Below are positions 1-11,663 of a DNA stretch of 64,000 bases, one piece after another (positions within the stretch are counted from its first letter, which is position 1; each line of letters opens with the position of its first letter). Below the pieces are notes generated by a model, which did not search any database, was not told the DNA's origin, and saw nothing but the letters and a program-made list of their open reading frames with translations. The DNA is from Oikopleura dioica (lineage: Eukaryota > Chordata > Appendicularia > Copelata > Oikopleuridae), in the NCBI GenBank assembly GCA_907165135.1, contig OU015566.1:5874157-5938156 (forward strand), in the 5' to 3' direction. The position numbers and the translations under genes were made by a program.

Positions 1-482
1 CTCGAGCAGTTTGTGGTCAACCAGTGCTTGATTATCTCCACAGTCACGACTACGATTTTACAGTGATGGAAAAACGAGCAAAGGGACAGAAAGGCGCGAT
101 CACTAATTACGCAGCATTTAATGGAACCTACTATAGGGAAAACGACCCATCCGAATCAAAGAAAACACGATCTGTCACACTCGGCTTTCGGTTAAACTTC
201 ATTTATAATCGTATAAAAATTATATAATTAAAATATAAATATTTTAATAATTTTCCTCTCAGCGCTGACAAAACGGTGAAAGACACTTCTGGAAAATGGG
301 ATAAAGATGTGTACTACGCCGGTATTCACTTCAATAAACCTCTTCCAGATACAATTACAATTGACGACGTTTACAATTGCTTCGTCGGAGCTAAACCAGT
401 GACGATCAAGCCTGGAAAGGGAATCGACATGACATGTGACTACACCAAGTGCGTCGGAGAACAAGTCAAAGTGGGTTTCTAA
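1..482 (+). CDS. 3' end of an unidentified gene (two exons, truncated at window edge)
   Basis: Two exons join in frame: 1-190 (reading frame from base 3) and 263-482, with a GT donor at 191 and a CTCAG acceptor ending at 262, giving a 72-nt intron. The visible 135 or so residues hold few cysteines (one near the start, then three towards the C-terminus) and no membrane segment. The sequence is hydrophilic and ends ...EQVKVGF. I do not recognise the family. The cysteines would suit a secreted or extracellular C-terminal domain, but that is only inference. The upstream part lies outside the window. Confidence 0.6.
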
Positions 483-1575
483 GCCAATTTTTTAACGAAA
501 ATCGAGATGACAAGAGATCTCAAAAAAAACAAACCTGTACCGAGATGACAAGATATCTCCCTTTTTATTGTTTAAATCAACGACTGCATGTTAGGAATTT
601 TTGAATAAAGCCAACGAACACTTTTTGACTCAAAATCCTCTTGTTTTTTTACAAAGTCAATTATCTCTAACGTCATTGCTCTTATTTTAAGAGCCCGTCA
701 ATAATTGAAAACTGAAAATGAACAGTGGATAATTTGATTGAGTTGGAAAAGTTACTTCAAGGCCTCGTTACCCACTCCAGGACTCGGCAAGCGCCGCTTA
801 TTTCTCTAAAAAAATAAAGATCTCTTTTTTTTAATAGGGCCTCGCTAAGTAACGCTGTAAAATAGAATGAATTTAGATTAAAACGGTTTTAAGCTCTCGC
901 CAAAGTGAGTTTGCGAATTATCTTTCCTTTTAAAAATCATTATTAAGTAATTTGGTACTTGTAAATCTGAAAAATTAACCTGAAAAACGTGTGTCACAAG
1001 TAAATCACCTAGTAAACCGCAATGTTTTAACAAACCAAAAGCCAATTAAAAAATGACGAGGCTTACTCGTGAATTGCACTTCCAGTTCTTCTTTTCGGAA
1101 CTCGAATAAATTCAAAGAGGGAGAAATCCAGCGATTATGTGGTCAAATTCCATCAAAGAATTAGTGGTTGAGATTCGATTCGAGTTCTTTTTGGAAAGTG
1201 ATTTTTAAGATTTCTATTTGTCCTAGATCTTTTATAAATAAAAGCAAAATAATTTCAAAAGTATTTTTTTTTGTAAAATTTTAAGATTTTAAAAGAAAAA
1301 ATTTCAGTTTTAAAATTATCTACTTTATTATTTTTTTCGTTATTACGATTCATCATAATTCTGAACATCTGCCGGTATTACTTCTTGTCGTGTCGCTTTT
1401 TTGACTAGGCATTGCACCTTTGACATGATATAGCGTTTTTTTTTCGCGCAAAGGTCACGGTCAATCCTGCGCGATGGCGCTGGTGAGCTCGTGCGCGCCG
1501 CGTCATAAAAGTTTCACGATAAGATTCCCGGCTGTACCTCTTGTAAAACGTGATAGAGAAACAAAACCCTCCAAA
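483..1575. other. Intergenic, AT-rich, no gene seen
   Basis: No convincing coding exon, RNA gene or repeat with clear ends was seen. The short palindromic word GAGATGACAAGAGATCTC occurs near 505, with a related copy near 540. The last 150 bases presumably hold the fucosyltransferase promoter or trans-splice site, but nothing diagnostic was found. A longer in-frame start for the next gene at 1474 is possible. Confidence 0.5.
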
Positions 1576-4500
1576 ATGAAGCTAAGCTCCGTTTTTATAC
1601 TTTTCTCCAATGCGGAAGGAATGAAAGACCCAGTAACTCCAAATTGGCGGACGGATAGAAAACAAGTCAGCGAAAAGAAAGCGCGAAAAATCGCAGAGAA
1701 TTTAGAACTTTTTCAAAAGAATTACAAAGCATTCAACAGACAGAAGCCGAAGAAAGACAGAACGACGATTCTCGAATTCTGGAATTTCGAAATGCCCTTT
1801 TTGAAGAAAATTCCAGAGAAATGCGGAGGATGCTGGCTTACGAACGATAGAAATTTCGAATATGAAGGGAAAGGGGTTGAAATTTTTTTTTTCAAAAAAA
1901 TGCCAGAATTGAAATTTTTTCTCAAAAAAATATCTAAAATTGAAATTTCTTTCAAAAAATAAATTCTAGCATTGAAATTTTTTTCCAAAAAAAAAATCTT
2001 AAATTGAAATTTCTTTCAAAGAATTAATTCTATAATTGAAATTTTTCAAAAAAAAAATCTAAAATCGAAATAAAAAAAATTCTAAAGTTGAAATTTTTTT
2101 TTTCAATTTTCTTCAAATTTTAAAGAAAACCGTTTAGCATTCTTTTCTCGTGTCAAGAATGTCTCAAAACTGTCAATTAATAATCGCCCTACTTTTTGGG
2201 GTGGACTTTAGTTCCCTCGCATTCGGAGCTCGCTATTTCAGTAGGACAGAAAAAGTTCAACCTTTTCAAAAGCTGACGGAATCATGTTCGACAACACTCG
2301 TTACAAAAGCGCAATCAAGGCAAAGGATCTTCCCGATTTCACGAACCGGAATACGGACTCGCAATATTGGGTGTTTTGGCCGCGAGAAGCAGCTTCCAAG
2401 GGAATTGAAAAGGGAACCAACTACAATCTCGTAAAGGAAATTCACGACTGGGACGGCGCTTTTAATTTGACTGCTTCGTATAGAATCGATAGCGACGTTG
2501 TACGACCGTTTGGCAGTACAGATTCAGTACTTGCACGTCATTACAGGTATAGTAAATGACCTTTTTACCCCAGTTTTGAATCACGTGAAAAAAGGATTAT
2601 GTAAACTTTGCCGCCCCCAAATCTTCCGTTTAGCCTAAACAGAAAACGGGTAATTATTTTGGGTTTTCAAGGAGGAGAATGGATTCGCCACGTTTTTAGT
2701 GTTTACACACAGCAAGTTCGCTCAGACTTCGGCTTGACCCCTCAACTTCTGCTGCATATAGAGTACGTCTAGTGAATAGAAATAAAGATGAGGGAGAGAT
2801 AGATGATATCAGAGAGTCAGGGTCAAGGTTGACGATTCTTTTGATTGGAAAATTTTATAGTCTGAGATTTTGAGTAAGTTTTCCTCGTCAAGGGTCGCAA
2901 ACATGTGTTAAAACCTGAGTCAGGGTCCTGAGCTTGCGAAACGGGTTAAGGTTAGGTTTAGCAAAATGGAGAACTGTTACTCTTACCCTAACCCTAACCG
3001 CGGGCATTCTATCAAAGCTCTTACAGGACCCTGAGTCAGGTTTCTTGACAGGTTGCCGGACCAAAGTCCTCCTAGCTCTAATCATATAAACCGCTGCATT
3101 TTTCAAATAAGTACTCCTAGAAAATATTGAAAACAAGATAACCAAAGGTCAATCCTTATTTTTACGTTGCTTATCTTTCTCTTTCTCTTACTTTGTTTGT
3201 AAATGCTATCTTTTAGCGCCGGAGAGCACGAACCCTACGAAGACATCATTAAGTCAATCATGGACCGCAAAGAAAACAACAGCGGAAAACACACAACCTG
3301 GATCGTCTCAAACTGCGGCAGAACGAACGGAGCTTCGGCGAGATGGAACTACGCTCAAGAACTGATCAAAGAAGGGCTGAAAATAAACGGCTTCGGCGAT
3401 TGCTTCAATAACCATCTTGAAGGCGCTCCTTGGTCGGATAAATTTGGCGATGGAGTTATTGCTGGCTACAAATTCTATCTTGGTAAGTCACCAAATTTAA
3501 TTCCCAGCGATCCAGAAATCGCGAAATCGCGCGAATCTGGGAAAACAGGTTGAACTAAAATTAACCACATCTGTGCTAAAGTGAGTCGCCCTTGCGCTCA
3601 TTTTGCTCAACCCTCACGTTCTCTTTTTTGTTTAATTTTTTAACATGGAAAACGTGGTTTTGTTATTTTACCAATTTTTTTCTGATAAAAAACAAAGAAA
3701 GTTATGTTTTCAAAATAAAGAAATAAGAAAAATTATTTTTATGATAATTAAAATTGAGAATTTTTAGTTAAAATTTTGAAAAATTCAAATTTAAAATTTT
3801 AAAATTTTTATTTCTAAATAATTTTAAAAAATTTATTAGATTTTTATAATTGTTATTTTAAAATATTTTAAAATTTTTTTACTAATAATTCAATTTTGAA
3901 ATCTTAATGAATATTAAAAAAATCAATAAAAATTTTCAGCGTTTGAAAACTCTGTCCACTGCAACGGATACATCTCTGAAAAGTTTTGGCGTAACTCCCT
4001 CGGCACCGGGGCTGTTCCCGTCGTCTACGGTCCTCACAAATCGGACGTGGAAGCTGTCGCGCCTCCAAACTCCTACATTTTCGCCGAAGACTTTGAAACG
4101 CCCAAAGATCTGGTCGACTATTTGGACTACTTGGACGGCAACGACACGGCGTATTTGGAGTATCACAAGTGGAGAGCGAATGAACTCGACGATGATTACG
4201 AGTACTTGGGATCCCATACGGCGGAAATGATGTGCAATCTTTGCAGAAGTAAGCTTTTCTTACTAAAAAATTTTCCCGTTTTTTCCCATAAAAATCCAGT
4301 TTTCCTAAAATTGACCGTCCAAGTCATGTCACATCAATCCCAGGATTTCCAAAACATCTCTGATTAGCGTGATTAAATCTAAGCTTCCTTCTACCGTAAT
4401 TAATCGCTATAGAAGTTCTATTTTCACTACGAATTTGGCGGTTCCTTGAATACCGATTTTCGAGCTGGCTCTATTTTTACTCGCTGTTTTCACTGATCAC

Positions 4501-5209
4501 AACGTACGATTTTAAAAGATCAACTCAAAGGAGACGTTTTTCAGCTGATAGCGAAAGTTCAGAGGAACAGCTTTCAAATTCCTTTATGGAAATGAGCCTT
4601 TAGCATTTAGAAATGAGCATGTTACAACTTTAAATTACCATAATTTCTAAGGGCGAGTGCTCGCAATGGTGAAAACATGTTATTACCGGCTCTTTTCTTT
4701 AAGGCTCGGCAACCTGTGTGAAAAACCTGAGTCAGGGTCCTGAAAGATCTGTTATGAAAATTCTCTCGATCCTTACTCAGATTTTCCACAGAGATTGCCG
4801 AGCCCAGAAGAGAAGTTGGCAATAACGTCAACCTGTGTGGAAAACCTGACTCAGGATCGAGCGAAATTTCATAACAGATCTTTCAAGACCCTGACTCAGG
4901 TTTTCCACTCAGGTTGCTGAGCCAAATAATATTAAGCTCTAAAAGTTGGAGTCTAAATTGAATTTTTTTATCTTTTGATGGTAGACATTTCAATAATAAT
5001 TTTCAGATATCCAAGAACGCAAATCCGCCGGTTTCCCCAAACGGATCATCAAAAGCGTGATGAGCTGGTGGTGGGTAAACGTTCACGACGACAAATGCAC
5101 TGGCGGCTACAAACTGCCCGAGTGGATCACTTCCTTCCCCCCTCAAACCATGCAAAACACATATGATGAGATGAGAGCAAATCTTCACGAGAAGGACGTC
5201 CTCAAATAA
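1576..5209 (+). CDS. Alpha-1,3-fucosyltransferase-like protein (GT10 family)
   Basis: Five exons: 1576-1867, 2273-2546, 3217-3482, 3940-4248 and 5007-5209 (447 aa). GT10 enzymes transfer fucose from GDP-fucose to N-acetylglucosamine-containing glycans in the Golgi. Family landmarks are clear: LTNDR then ADGIMFDN; FNLTASYRIDSD in exon 2; WIVSNC and INGFGDC in exon 3; and the donor-binding block FAFENSVHCNGYISEKFWR through PVVYG across the exon 3/4 junction. The C-terminus has CTGGYK and ends KDVLK. The first intron is odd. The family-like spacing needs a donor starting GG at 1868, while a canonical GT at 1876 paired with an AG at 2244 would insert extra residues (459 aa). The N-terminal anchor is weak: the start at 1576 gives only a short hydrophobic stretch, so an upstream exon or the start at 1474 is possible. 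Confidence 0.88.
1876..2110. repeat. Degenerate AT-rich tandem repeat in fucosyltransferase intron 1
   Basis: About five imperfect copies of a roughly 40-50 bp unit built around ATTGAAATTTCTTTCAAA and runs of A. Each unit is itself partly palindromic (GAAATTTC). It fills much of the first intron and probably arose by local duplication. Confidence 0.6.
2893..3059. repeat. Foldback element with CCTGAGTCAGG arms (fucosyltransferase intron 2)
   Basis: The left part carries ACCTGAGTCAGGGTCCTGA and the right part the reverse complement with AGGACCCTGAGTCAGGT. The centre contains TTACCCTAACCCTAACC, which looks like telomeric repeat. It belongs to the same family as the elements at 4701, 6954 and 9523. 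No target-site duplication was identified. Confidence 0.65.
4701..4923. repeat. Foldback element with about 70-bp inverted arms (fucosyltransferase intron 4)
   Basis: The arm at about 4701-4771 begins GGCTCGGCAACCTG and includes ACCTGAGTCAGGGTC. Its inverted counterpart occupies about 4854-4923 and ends GGTTGCTGAGCC. A second, inner copy of the end motif (GATTGCCGAGCC near 4793) suggests two nested or tandem insertions. Non-autonomous; no coding capacity. Confidence 0.75.
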
Positions 5210-5439
5210 GTGAGAAACAATATTTGAGACTTTTTTTTAATTATTCCAAAATCAGACTGCTGCTAATCTTCTTTTTCTTGACTTCTGTAAATATTTTTTA
5301 TCCGAAGCTTTTCTACACCAATAAAATGGATTTCCATGCCCATTGATTCACGAAAATTGATATTTCATGCGCACCTACCAAATCAGTAATTTTACGCTTT
5401 TCGTTATTTTGCAAGCAATTTTCAAATTCAATTTTGCAA

Positions 5440-5720
5440 GATAGACACAATGTGCCGCGATTCTTACCTCTGACTCTGAATTTTTTGCTTGAAATCCGAT
5501 CGTTTCTAAAATATGAGTCGGCTGAAAATCGAGAAGCCGCTTGCGGCTTCGAGAAAGAGAGAATCGAAGCTGCGCAAAGCGCGGCTTTTTCGTCTTTTTC
5601 AATCGAACCCGCAAGCGGCTTCTCGATTTTAAGCAGCACTCTTATATTAGTAACGATCGGAATTCAAGCGAAGACTTCACAGTTAGAGGTGAGAATCGTA
5701 GTATGTTTTGGGTCTCCAGT
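5440..5720. repeat. Long inverted repeat downstream of the fucosyltransferase gene
   Basis: Two arms of roughly 100 bases face each other. Both contain ATCGAGAAGCCGCTTGCGG-type sequence flanked by a CGATCG-containing stretch and a TCTAACTGTGA/CTCTGACTCTGA-like end. It lies between the convergent fucosyltransferase and PINCH genes. The rest of 5210-5988 holds only 3' untranslated sequence, with an AATAAA at about 5321. Confidence 0.6.
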
Positions 5721-5988
5721 AAAGAAGATTTTTAGTTGCTTTATTGGAAGATTGAAAAAGCCAGAAAAGAAAAGGAATAAGAAGAGAGGCTGAGGCACGT
5801 GAGAGTCTGATAGTACGTAGCAGAATAAGAAATAAGGATTGAGAAGCTCAGGAATTCAATTATGGGAAATAAATTATTGCTTGTAAAAAAAGGGGGAGTT
5901 TTTGGAATTTGAAGAAAGAGCGAGTTTTTTTTTTGATGAATCAGTTTCAATTGTCATGTCTTGTCGATTTTGTCGGTTTTGTTGGCCG

Positions 5989-8062
5989 CTATTTTTTGGA
6001 ATGCTTCTTGATTCGCTTTTTTAGCTCAGAGGGGAACTTGTCGAAGCATTTTTTGCTAAAAAAGGGAATCAGTGGGTTTTAAAATTTGGTGGATTCTTGT
6101 TTGCTTTTTGGACGTTTTTGTGAGGCCCGAATATTTCGCTTACCAAAGCGGTTTCATGTCAAACTCGACGAATTTCTGCTTCGGACTGAGTCGATCATCG
6201 CAGCCTGTGCACCGGAAACAACAAGAGCAGTACTTTTTCTCCAGCGCCGAAATCACTTCGTCCTAAACGGAAGTTTAAAACAGGGGAAAACAAAGGGAGT
6301 GCACCTTTATGGGGATATTGCAAGAAAAGCAGACTTCTCCAAACTGAATGTTGTAGTGCTTCTCACAGTAAGGCATGTTATCAGGTCCGAGGAAGTACTT
6401 AGAGTGCGAGAAAGGACGCTCGCAGGATGAGCAGACGAAATGCTCAGGATGCCACTGCTTCCCACAGGCATTTACGCATCTCCCCTCTAAAAAATAACAT
6501 TAATTGCTGATCAACCCAAAGGATGCATAAAAACGTTAAATTAATTCGGCATTGGAGGGAGTTCCCTCGCTGTTTATATCAACGTGACCTCTAAAATATC
6601 GACGTGAGTGGTCAATTTTCAGCTGATTTGCCAACAATTAAATTTAATTTTGGGATAAACGGCCCATTTTTCACGAGGAGAGAAAAGTTTATTTTTATCC
6701 AAACCAAACTGGTCAGTTTCCAAATCATAATTACATCTATCTCTTGTTTCCGTCCAGCCGCGTCTAATAACCAAAATATGCCAACAATTATTACCCAAGA
6801 CGCGTTTTTAAAAACACGAAGCCATAATAAAACATACCAACCGGGCCCACGTTAGCGAGGGAAAATAGTTCAGCCCGAAAATTCTCGTCAAAGTTACGCT
6901 GCTTCTGTAAAATGGCTTTTTTCGAGAAAAAATTATTTATCAAAACCAACTCAAAAACCTGAGTCAGGAAAAAGCCGCGGCTTTTAATTAAAGCTTTCCA
7001 ATGACCCTGACTCAGGTTTCTTGAAAGTCGAGCCCAGTAATCTACCGCTTTGAACATACCAACCGGTCGTCGACAAGCTGCGCAAATCGGAATGCCCATC
7101 TTATCGTGACAGGGAAGGCAGTACAGTCGCCCTCCGATGTCTCTGCCAGTATGATCCATGACGCAGGCGCAGTTGGCACAGTTGAAGTGGTACGGATGAT
7201 AGGGATCGCCCTTCCAGCGAAGCGGCATGTCTTCCACTACGTTGAAGCACTTTTGGCAAATTGGCTTTCCTTCGGCTTTCGCTTTTTCTTCGTTGAAACA
7301 GGGTCGGCAGAAGAGCTTCTTGTTGTACTGCGCCAACGGGGTGCCCAAAGCAGATCCGCAAGAGTCTTGATTTTCGCAACAGAAACATTCGAGGCACCAT
7401 TCTGCGTTCAGGGCGCTTTAAAAATGGCTTTCAAAAAGGGATTTTTCAAATAAATGAGCACGGCCATCAAAATTGTCGTGCTGTTTCCAGCAATTAATTA
7501 TGGATCAAGATAAGTTTATACCGGACGTTCTCTACAGCCAGTTTTTGATAAACTAAGAAAAATAAGATGAAACTTCTAAAGAAGCAATTCTATAGCGCTA
7601 TTATTGGAGTCGCTAAGGGAAAACTGAAAAATGAAAACAGATCACTTTGGAAAGCCGAGCCTTAAAACCTCGCCCTCGACAAAAGTGTTGCATTTTCTGC
7701 AAATGGGCGCGTAAAGAACTTTGAAATCGTCCTCGCAGTACTTTTTTCCTTCAAACTGAAAGATGTTGTCCTCATCGGTAAATCTCCTGAAACACTGTTC
7801 GCAGCAAAAACAGTCTTTGTGAAACGATTGCTGGTCGTAGTTGGTGAAGTCTTGACCGTCGCCGATTCGTTGCTCGCAGTGAGAGCACTTGTCCGCTTTG
7901 TACGGGCGAAATCCTCCGGCCACGCTGCGGCTCTGAATGAAATCGGTTCACTTGGAAATATGAAGGAGGGACTTTGAGCCTCTAAAAGGGGTGATGGTAA
8001 GAGTCAGGGTCGAGATCAGAAAACCGAGGTTTTACCTTTGGAACTGGAATTCCTTGTACCAT
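5989..8062 (-). CDS. PINCH/LIMS focal-adhesion adaptor, five LIM domains
   Basis: Six exons in reading order: 8062-8036, 7932-7661, 7415-7060, 6486-6305, 6262-6144 and 6055-5989 (340 aa, close to the usual size of about 325). The protein is essentially five LIM zinc-finger domains. In the family, LIM1 binds integrin-linked kinase to build the ILK-PINCH-parvin adhesion complex. PINCH-type blocks are visible: GKKYCEDDF, DPYHPYHFNCANC, LYCLPCHDKMG, GKQWHPEHFVC, KFVEFDMKPL and the basic tail FPSELKKRIKKHSKK. The intron between exons 2 and 3 (7416-7660) fits the frame only with a GC donor. A splice-acceptor AG at 8103-8104 lies just upstream of the start, and the preceding same-strand gene stops at 8220, so it probably is the last gene of an operon. 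Confidence 0.95.
6954..7035. repeat. Short foldback of the CCTGAGTCAGG family (PINCH intron)
   Basis: AACCTGAGTCAGG at the left and CCTGACTCAGGTT at the right enclose about 50 bases rich in GCCGCGGC and AAGCTTT. It sits inside the large PINCH intron 6487-7059. Confidence 0.55.
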
Positions 8063-8102
8063 CCGATGTCCGTTTTTTCAACTCTTCTTTTTCTCTCTAT
8101 TT

Positions 8103-8104
8103 CT
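8103..8104 (-). promoter_or_regulatory. Candidate spliced-leader trans-splice acceptor for the PINCH gene
   Basis: On the minus strand a pyrimidine-rich tract ending TTTTTTCAG stands 40 nt upstream of the PINCH start, with no matching cis donor or in-frame upstream ATG between it and the previous gene's stop at 8220. In operon-using tunicates such AGs receive the spliced leader. Confidence 0.5.
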
Positions 8105-8219
8105 GAAAAAATGTTGATTGATTAATTAAGTTTAGTTGAATTCAAATAGCTTCGCTGCGCAGAGACTCTGAAACAGTGGAAAGGGAAAGCTCTTGGAGGG
8201 CAATTAAATCAGCCGAATC

Positions 8220-10659
8220 CTAATCCGATTCATCCAAATTCTTTTGAAATAGTTGAAATTGTTCTTTTGTCGTTTCCGATTTCAGAAGGCGTCTGACTCT
8301 TTCTTCGTTTTTTACGCTTCTGCGCGCTAAAAGAAACGCGACCTCCAGCTGGGCGGAAGAAACTCGCCCTTGCCGATTTGTCAATATTTGATTTTCGAAT
8401 AATTCAAAGACGCCCGACAGCTGCTTCTCGCTCAGAGCCGTAAATCTTATCAGCGCAGAAAGAATTGCCGAGTCCTGGAGGTGGAGCAATTTCGGAAAGA
8501 AGAGCAACGATTGGGATGGAAACTTGCGGATAATTTTGCAGAGGATTGTCGAATCGCCTTTTTTGGAGTTGGAAATGGGAATAAAAAGGTTGAAAATAGG
8601 CTCAAAAGATGGATTATCCTCTAATTGAAATCAACAACGACAAAAACGAAAATTCAAACAAGAAGAACCCTTTCTCAAAAATTGAGCTAGAAGCGGTTTT
8701 TTTTTTCTTTCGGAAAATTTTTGACTCGTAATTTTTGTGAAGCCGACTTTTCGCGCATTTTTATGTAACTCTAACCGTACCCTTCACCCAAGCGCTAACC
8801 TTAACCTGAGTCCCAGACCATGTCTGTTTTAGACTTTACTTTCGTATTTTTTTAAAGATAAAAACCACAATTGAATAAAGAAGATATCCGACTGAGGCAG
8901 TCGAAATGACAAAATGCGGTTTTCCGCGGCTATAAATTTGAAACCAAAAGAAAAATTCCAGCGCCTTATCTCCTTATCGCTGAATAAAAATAAAAATTAG
9001 CTCGGAACTCCGGCCTTGATGTCTTTGAAGATGAAATTTGAAGATCTCTTCATCCAGATCATCTTCTTCTAAAAGCAAGAGAATGGAGAAATAGGCGATT
9101 GTGAGGAGATTCTTTGAAGTTTTCGCTTTTCGGAAACAGTCGTAAATCTGAGGAAGCATTGACGATTCCGGACGTTCTCCGTAGAATTCCAGGTAGTCCA
9201 GGAGAGCCAGCGAGATTTTTCGCCATTTGTGAGACGGCCCATTTCCCTGATTGAAATAATTTATCAAAATTGTTACCAAAAAGTGTGTTCGTCGTATTGT
9301 TGTACCTTTGATTTCTCTAACTCAGCACTTAAAATGTCGATGAAGATTTTCTGGGCTTTTTGGTGAAGAAGAGGCTCTCGCCGCAGGGCAAATTTAATGA
9401 AGTTAATTGCTGCTTGTAAGTCCTCCGACTGGATGATTAATTCTGCCACTTTGTTCGCCCATTTCCCAGATTGCAAATGCACCAGAGCTGAAAATGAAAG
9501 CTACAGTAAGTTGCAGTTAGCTGGGCTCGGCAATCTGACCTGAGTAAAACCCTGAGTCAGGCCCCTGAGTACTGAGTACACAGGCCCTGACCTGTGTGCC
9601 TCAGTAAAATCGAGGCCCGAGAAAAAAAACCCTGACCCTGACCCTGACCTGAGTTAAAAGACAGGCCTGAGTTGCTCACACAGGGCCTGAGTAAGCGAAA
9701 AAAACACAAAAAAAGGGTCAATTTGCAACGTCAAGGGGGTCAAAATACAGTGATTTTCCGTCTTATGGGCGATTTTGTGATTAAAAGTTATATGTTATCT
9801 GCGAAAAATGAAATTGTTAAGATTTTGATGTGTGGAAAAACCCTGAGTTTTGGCCTGAGTCAGGCACCTGACCCTGACCTGAGTTCCTGAGTCTGAGCAG
9901 GCCTGACTGAGTACCCTGAGTACCTGACTGAGTGAGAAACACTGACCTGAGTTCCTGAGTAAATATCAAGAAAAAATTTTCTAACCCTGACCCTGACCCT
10001 GACCCTGTACTCAGGTTGCCGAGCCCAGGCAGTTAGTCTTACGCCGTTTAACACGACTGTAAGAATTAAACAACACGGAGGCTTTCTTTTACCGCAAAAC
10101 ATTTAATACAGTGGTGTTTTATTCTTGCATTACAAGGCTTGTAATGCAAGCCCCAATAATTGGGCAGAAATATATCTGTATCTTACCAGACGTTCCCGCA
10201 CGTAAATTTCCATCTTTGATTGTCGCTAAAATCGATCTTTCAACTGTTTCGTATTCGACGATTTCTTCCGAAGTTTGAAAAATAGTAACGAGAGTGAAGA
10301 GCGCGATGTTCTGAATCGCCCAGTTTTGATGAGAAAGATCCTTGAGAACTTGATTGAAAATAATCATCGATGCGTCGCCCCGGATATTGCGAAGAATAAG
10401 GAGGTAGCTTCGCTTGGTTCTCATTTTTGCGCTTTCATTTTCGCGGAAAATCTTTGGCTTTATCAGAACCGATCCTTAAAAACTTGACTCGAATATTACT
10501 AGAAGTAATCAAAGAAGCGAGCGTTGGAACCAAATCATCCCTTTTCTTCTGCTGTCTGAGCAACGTCTGGAGAACAGGAATTACCTCCCCGTAGTTATCA
10601 GATAAAATCGCCTTCTCCGCCGCCTTTTGAACGGTTTCTTTCGGATACAAATGCTCCAT
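8220..10659 (-). CDS. Unidentified alpha-helical repeat (HEAT/ARM-like) protein
   Basis: Five exons in reading order: 10659-10484, 10431-10187, 9487-9306, 9246-9015 and 8620-8220 (411 aa, in frame throughout). The whole protein reads as amphipathic helices with hydrophobic and Leu-rich spacing typical of HEAT/ARM solenoids, e.g. the segments around IIFNQVLKDLSHQNWAIQN and KISLALLDYLEFYGERP. I could not assign a known family. The last intron fits either a GC donor at 9014-9013 (joining HQ to EDNPSF) or a nearby GT with a few more residues. The start codon overlaps the stop codon of the upstream cyclotransferase-like gene as TAATG, and PINCH follows 158 bp after the stop, so it is the middle gene of a probable three-gene operon. 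Confidence 0.7.
9523..10026. mobile_element. MITE-like element with GGGCTCGGCAA terminal inverted repeats
   Basis: Ends are perfect 11-bp inverted repeats, GGGCTCGGCAA at 9523 and TTGCCGAGCCC ending at 10026. Subterminal zones are dense in CCTGA/TCAGG words (many CCTGAGTCAGG and CCTGACC repeats) and the AT-rich core is non-coding. It lies in the third intron (9488-10186) of the helical-repeat gene and is the best-preserved copy of the foldback family at 2893, 4701 and 6954. No clear target-site duplication seen. Confidence 0.75.
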
Positions 10660-11385
10660 TAATGATTTTTCAGAATTCGAGCGCAGATTTCTTCTCCGAA
10701 TTTCTTATCTTCTTTGCTGCCAGAATATGGCTGGTTTTTGGTAGAATAGGAACTGATAAAGTCGAGTTTTAGAAGACGCGAGATTTCGGATTCTGGGCCG
10801 TTGTAAGCGTAGCAACTGCACTTTTCTGACTCGCCAAGATCTGAAGACTATTTTTCGGACTTAAATTTCAAGTTTACTCAAAAAGCGAAAAAAATACAGT
10901 TTAACTTAGCATGAGGCTCCTGCCATGAGCCTCCGTTAAATCCATCAAACTGATACGCTGATCCCTTTTTAGAGCACACTACTAAAAGACCTTATCTAAA
11001 TCCTATCTTTCCGCGCGTTGTTTCTACTCCGCCGCGCGTAATAGCGAAGAAAAACAGTGAAAAATGTGAACTTACGATTAACAACGTCGATGCTAATCCT
11101 TTTGTACTCGCCCTCTTGATCTAGTCCCTCGAATTCATCCAAGACCAGCGCTCCCTTCTCGCTTACTTCAACAATTTCTCCCTCGACGCACTCGCCCTGA
11201 CCCTTGCGATCAACCAAAATAGGCACGTGATCTGTCTGCGGATCCGTAACAAGTGGAAATCCGTCCTCTGTTCTTGCCGGCCTAGGCGCCTCTTGAATAT
11301 GCTTGAAGCGAAGGAGATAGTCAATAAGCCAACGGTTCGGTTCGCCTGATTTTAAAGTTCCGTAAATGAACAGTTTTTGACTCAT
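10659..11385 (-). CDS. Gamma-glutamylamine cyclotransferase-like protein (AIG2/GGACT fold)
   Basis: Two exons, 11385-11076 and 10840-10659 (163 aa). The N-terminus has the family signature LFIYGTLKSGEPN, the YGTL loop that binds the gamma-glutamyl group. Later come VEGEIVEVSEKGALVLDEFEG, which includes the catalytic-type glutamate region of the fold, and a C-terminal CYAYNGPESE segment. The human homologue acts on gamma-glutamyl-epsilon-lysine from transglutaminase cross-links. The exact substrate here is inference. The stop codon TAA (10661-10659) shares its last A with the ATG of the next gene. Upstream, an AG at 11393-11392 lies 7 nt from the start and could be a trans-splice site. Confidence 0.85.
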
Positions 11386-11391
11386 CTCATT

Positions 11392-11393
11392 CT
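11392..11393 (-). promoter_or_regulatory. Candidate trans-splice acceptor for the cyclotransferase-like gene
   Basis: Minus-strand sequence reads GCGAATTCAG then AATGAG before the ATG at 11385. If used, the leader would join 6 nt upstream of the start. A tiny upstream ATG (ATG AGA TGA) overlaps the start region. Confidence 0.4.
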
Positions 11394-11663
11394 GAATTCG
11401 CCATTTTTAAAATTGATTGATTGCAAAAGAAAGAAAACAATCCAGAAGAAAATTATTATCGCCAAGGAGGATGATAATTATTCGATTTACTTTTATTTTT
11501 CATTTTTATTGGTAGATTTTTTTTTGTACTGAAAGAAAGAAACTTCACTCAGGACTGTTTTTGAAAATTGAGTCCATTTAGTACTAACAAGTCTTCGTCT
11601 TCTGGCAGTAATGGTCAAGTTCGACGACAGCTTATCTAAATCACGAGTTAGAGGGGGGAGCAC

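Noticed and set aside
2980-3000. Telomere (TTACCC/CTAACC repeats)
   Set aside because: Only about three units, internal to an intronic foldback. Too short for a telomere or chromosome end.
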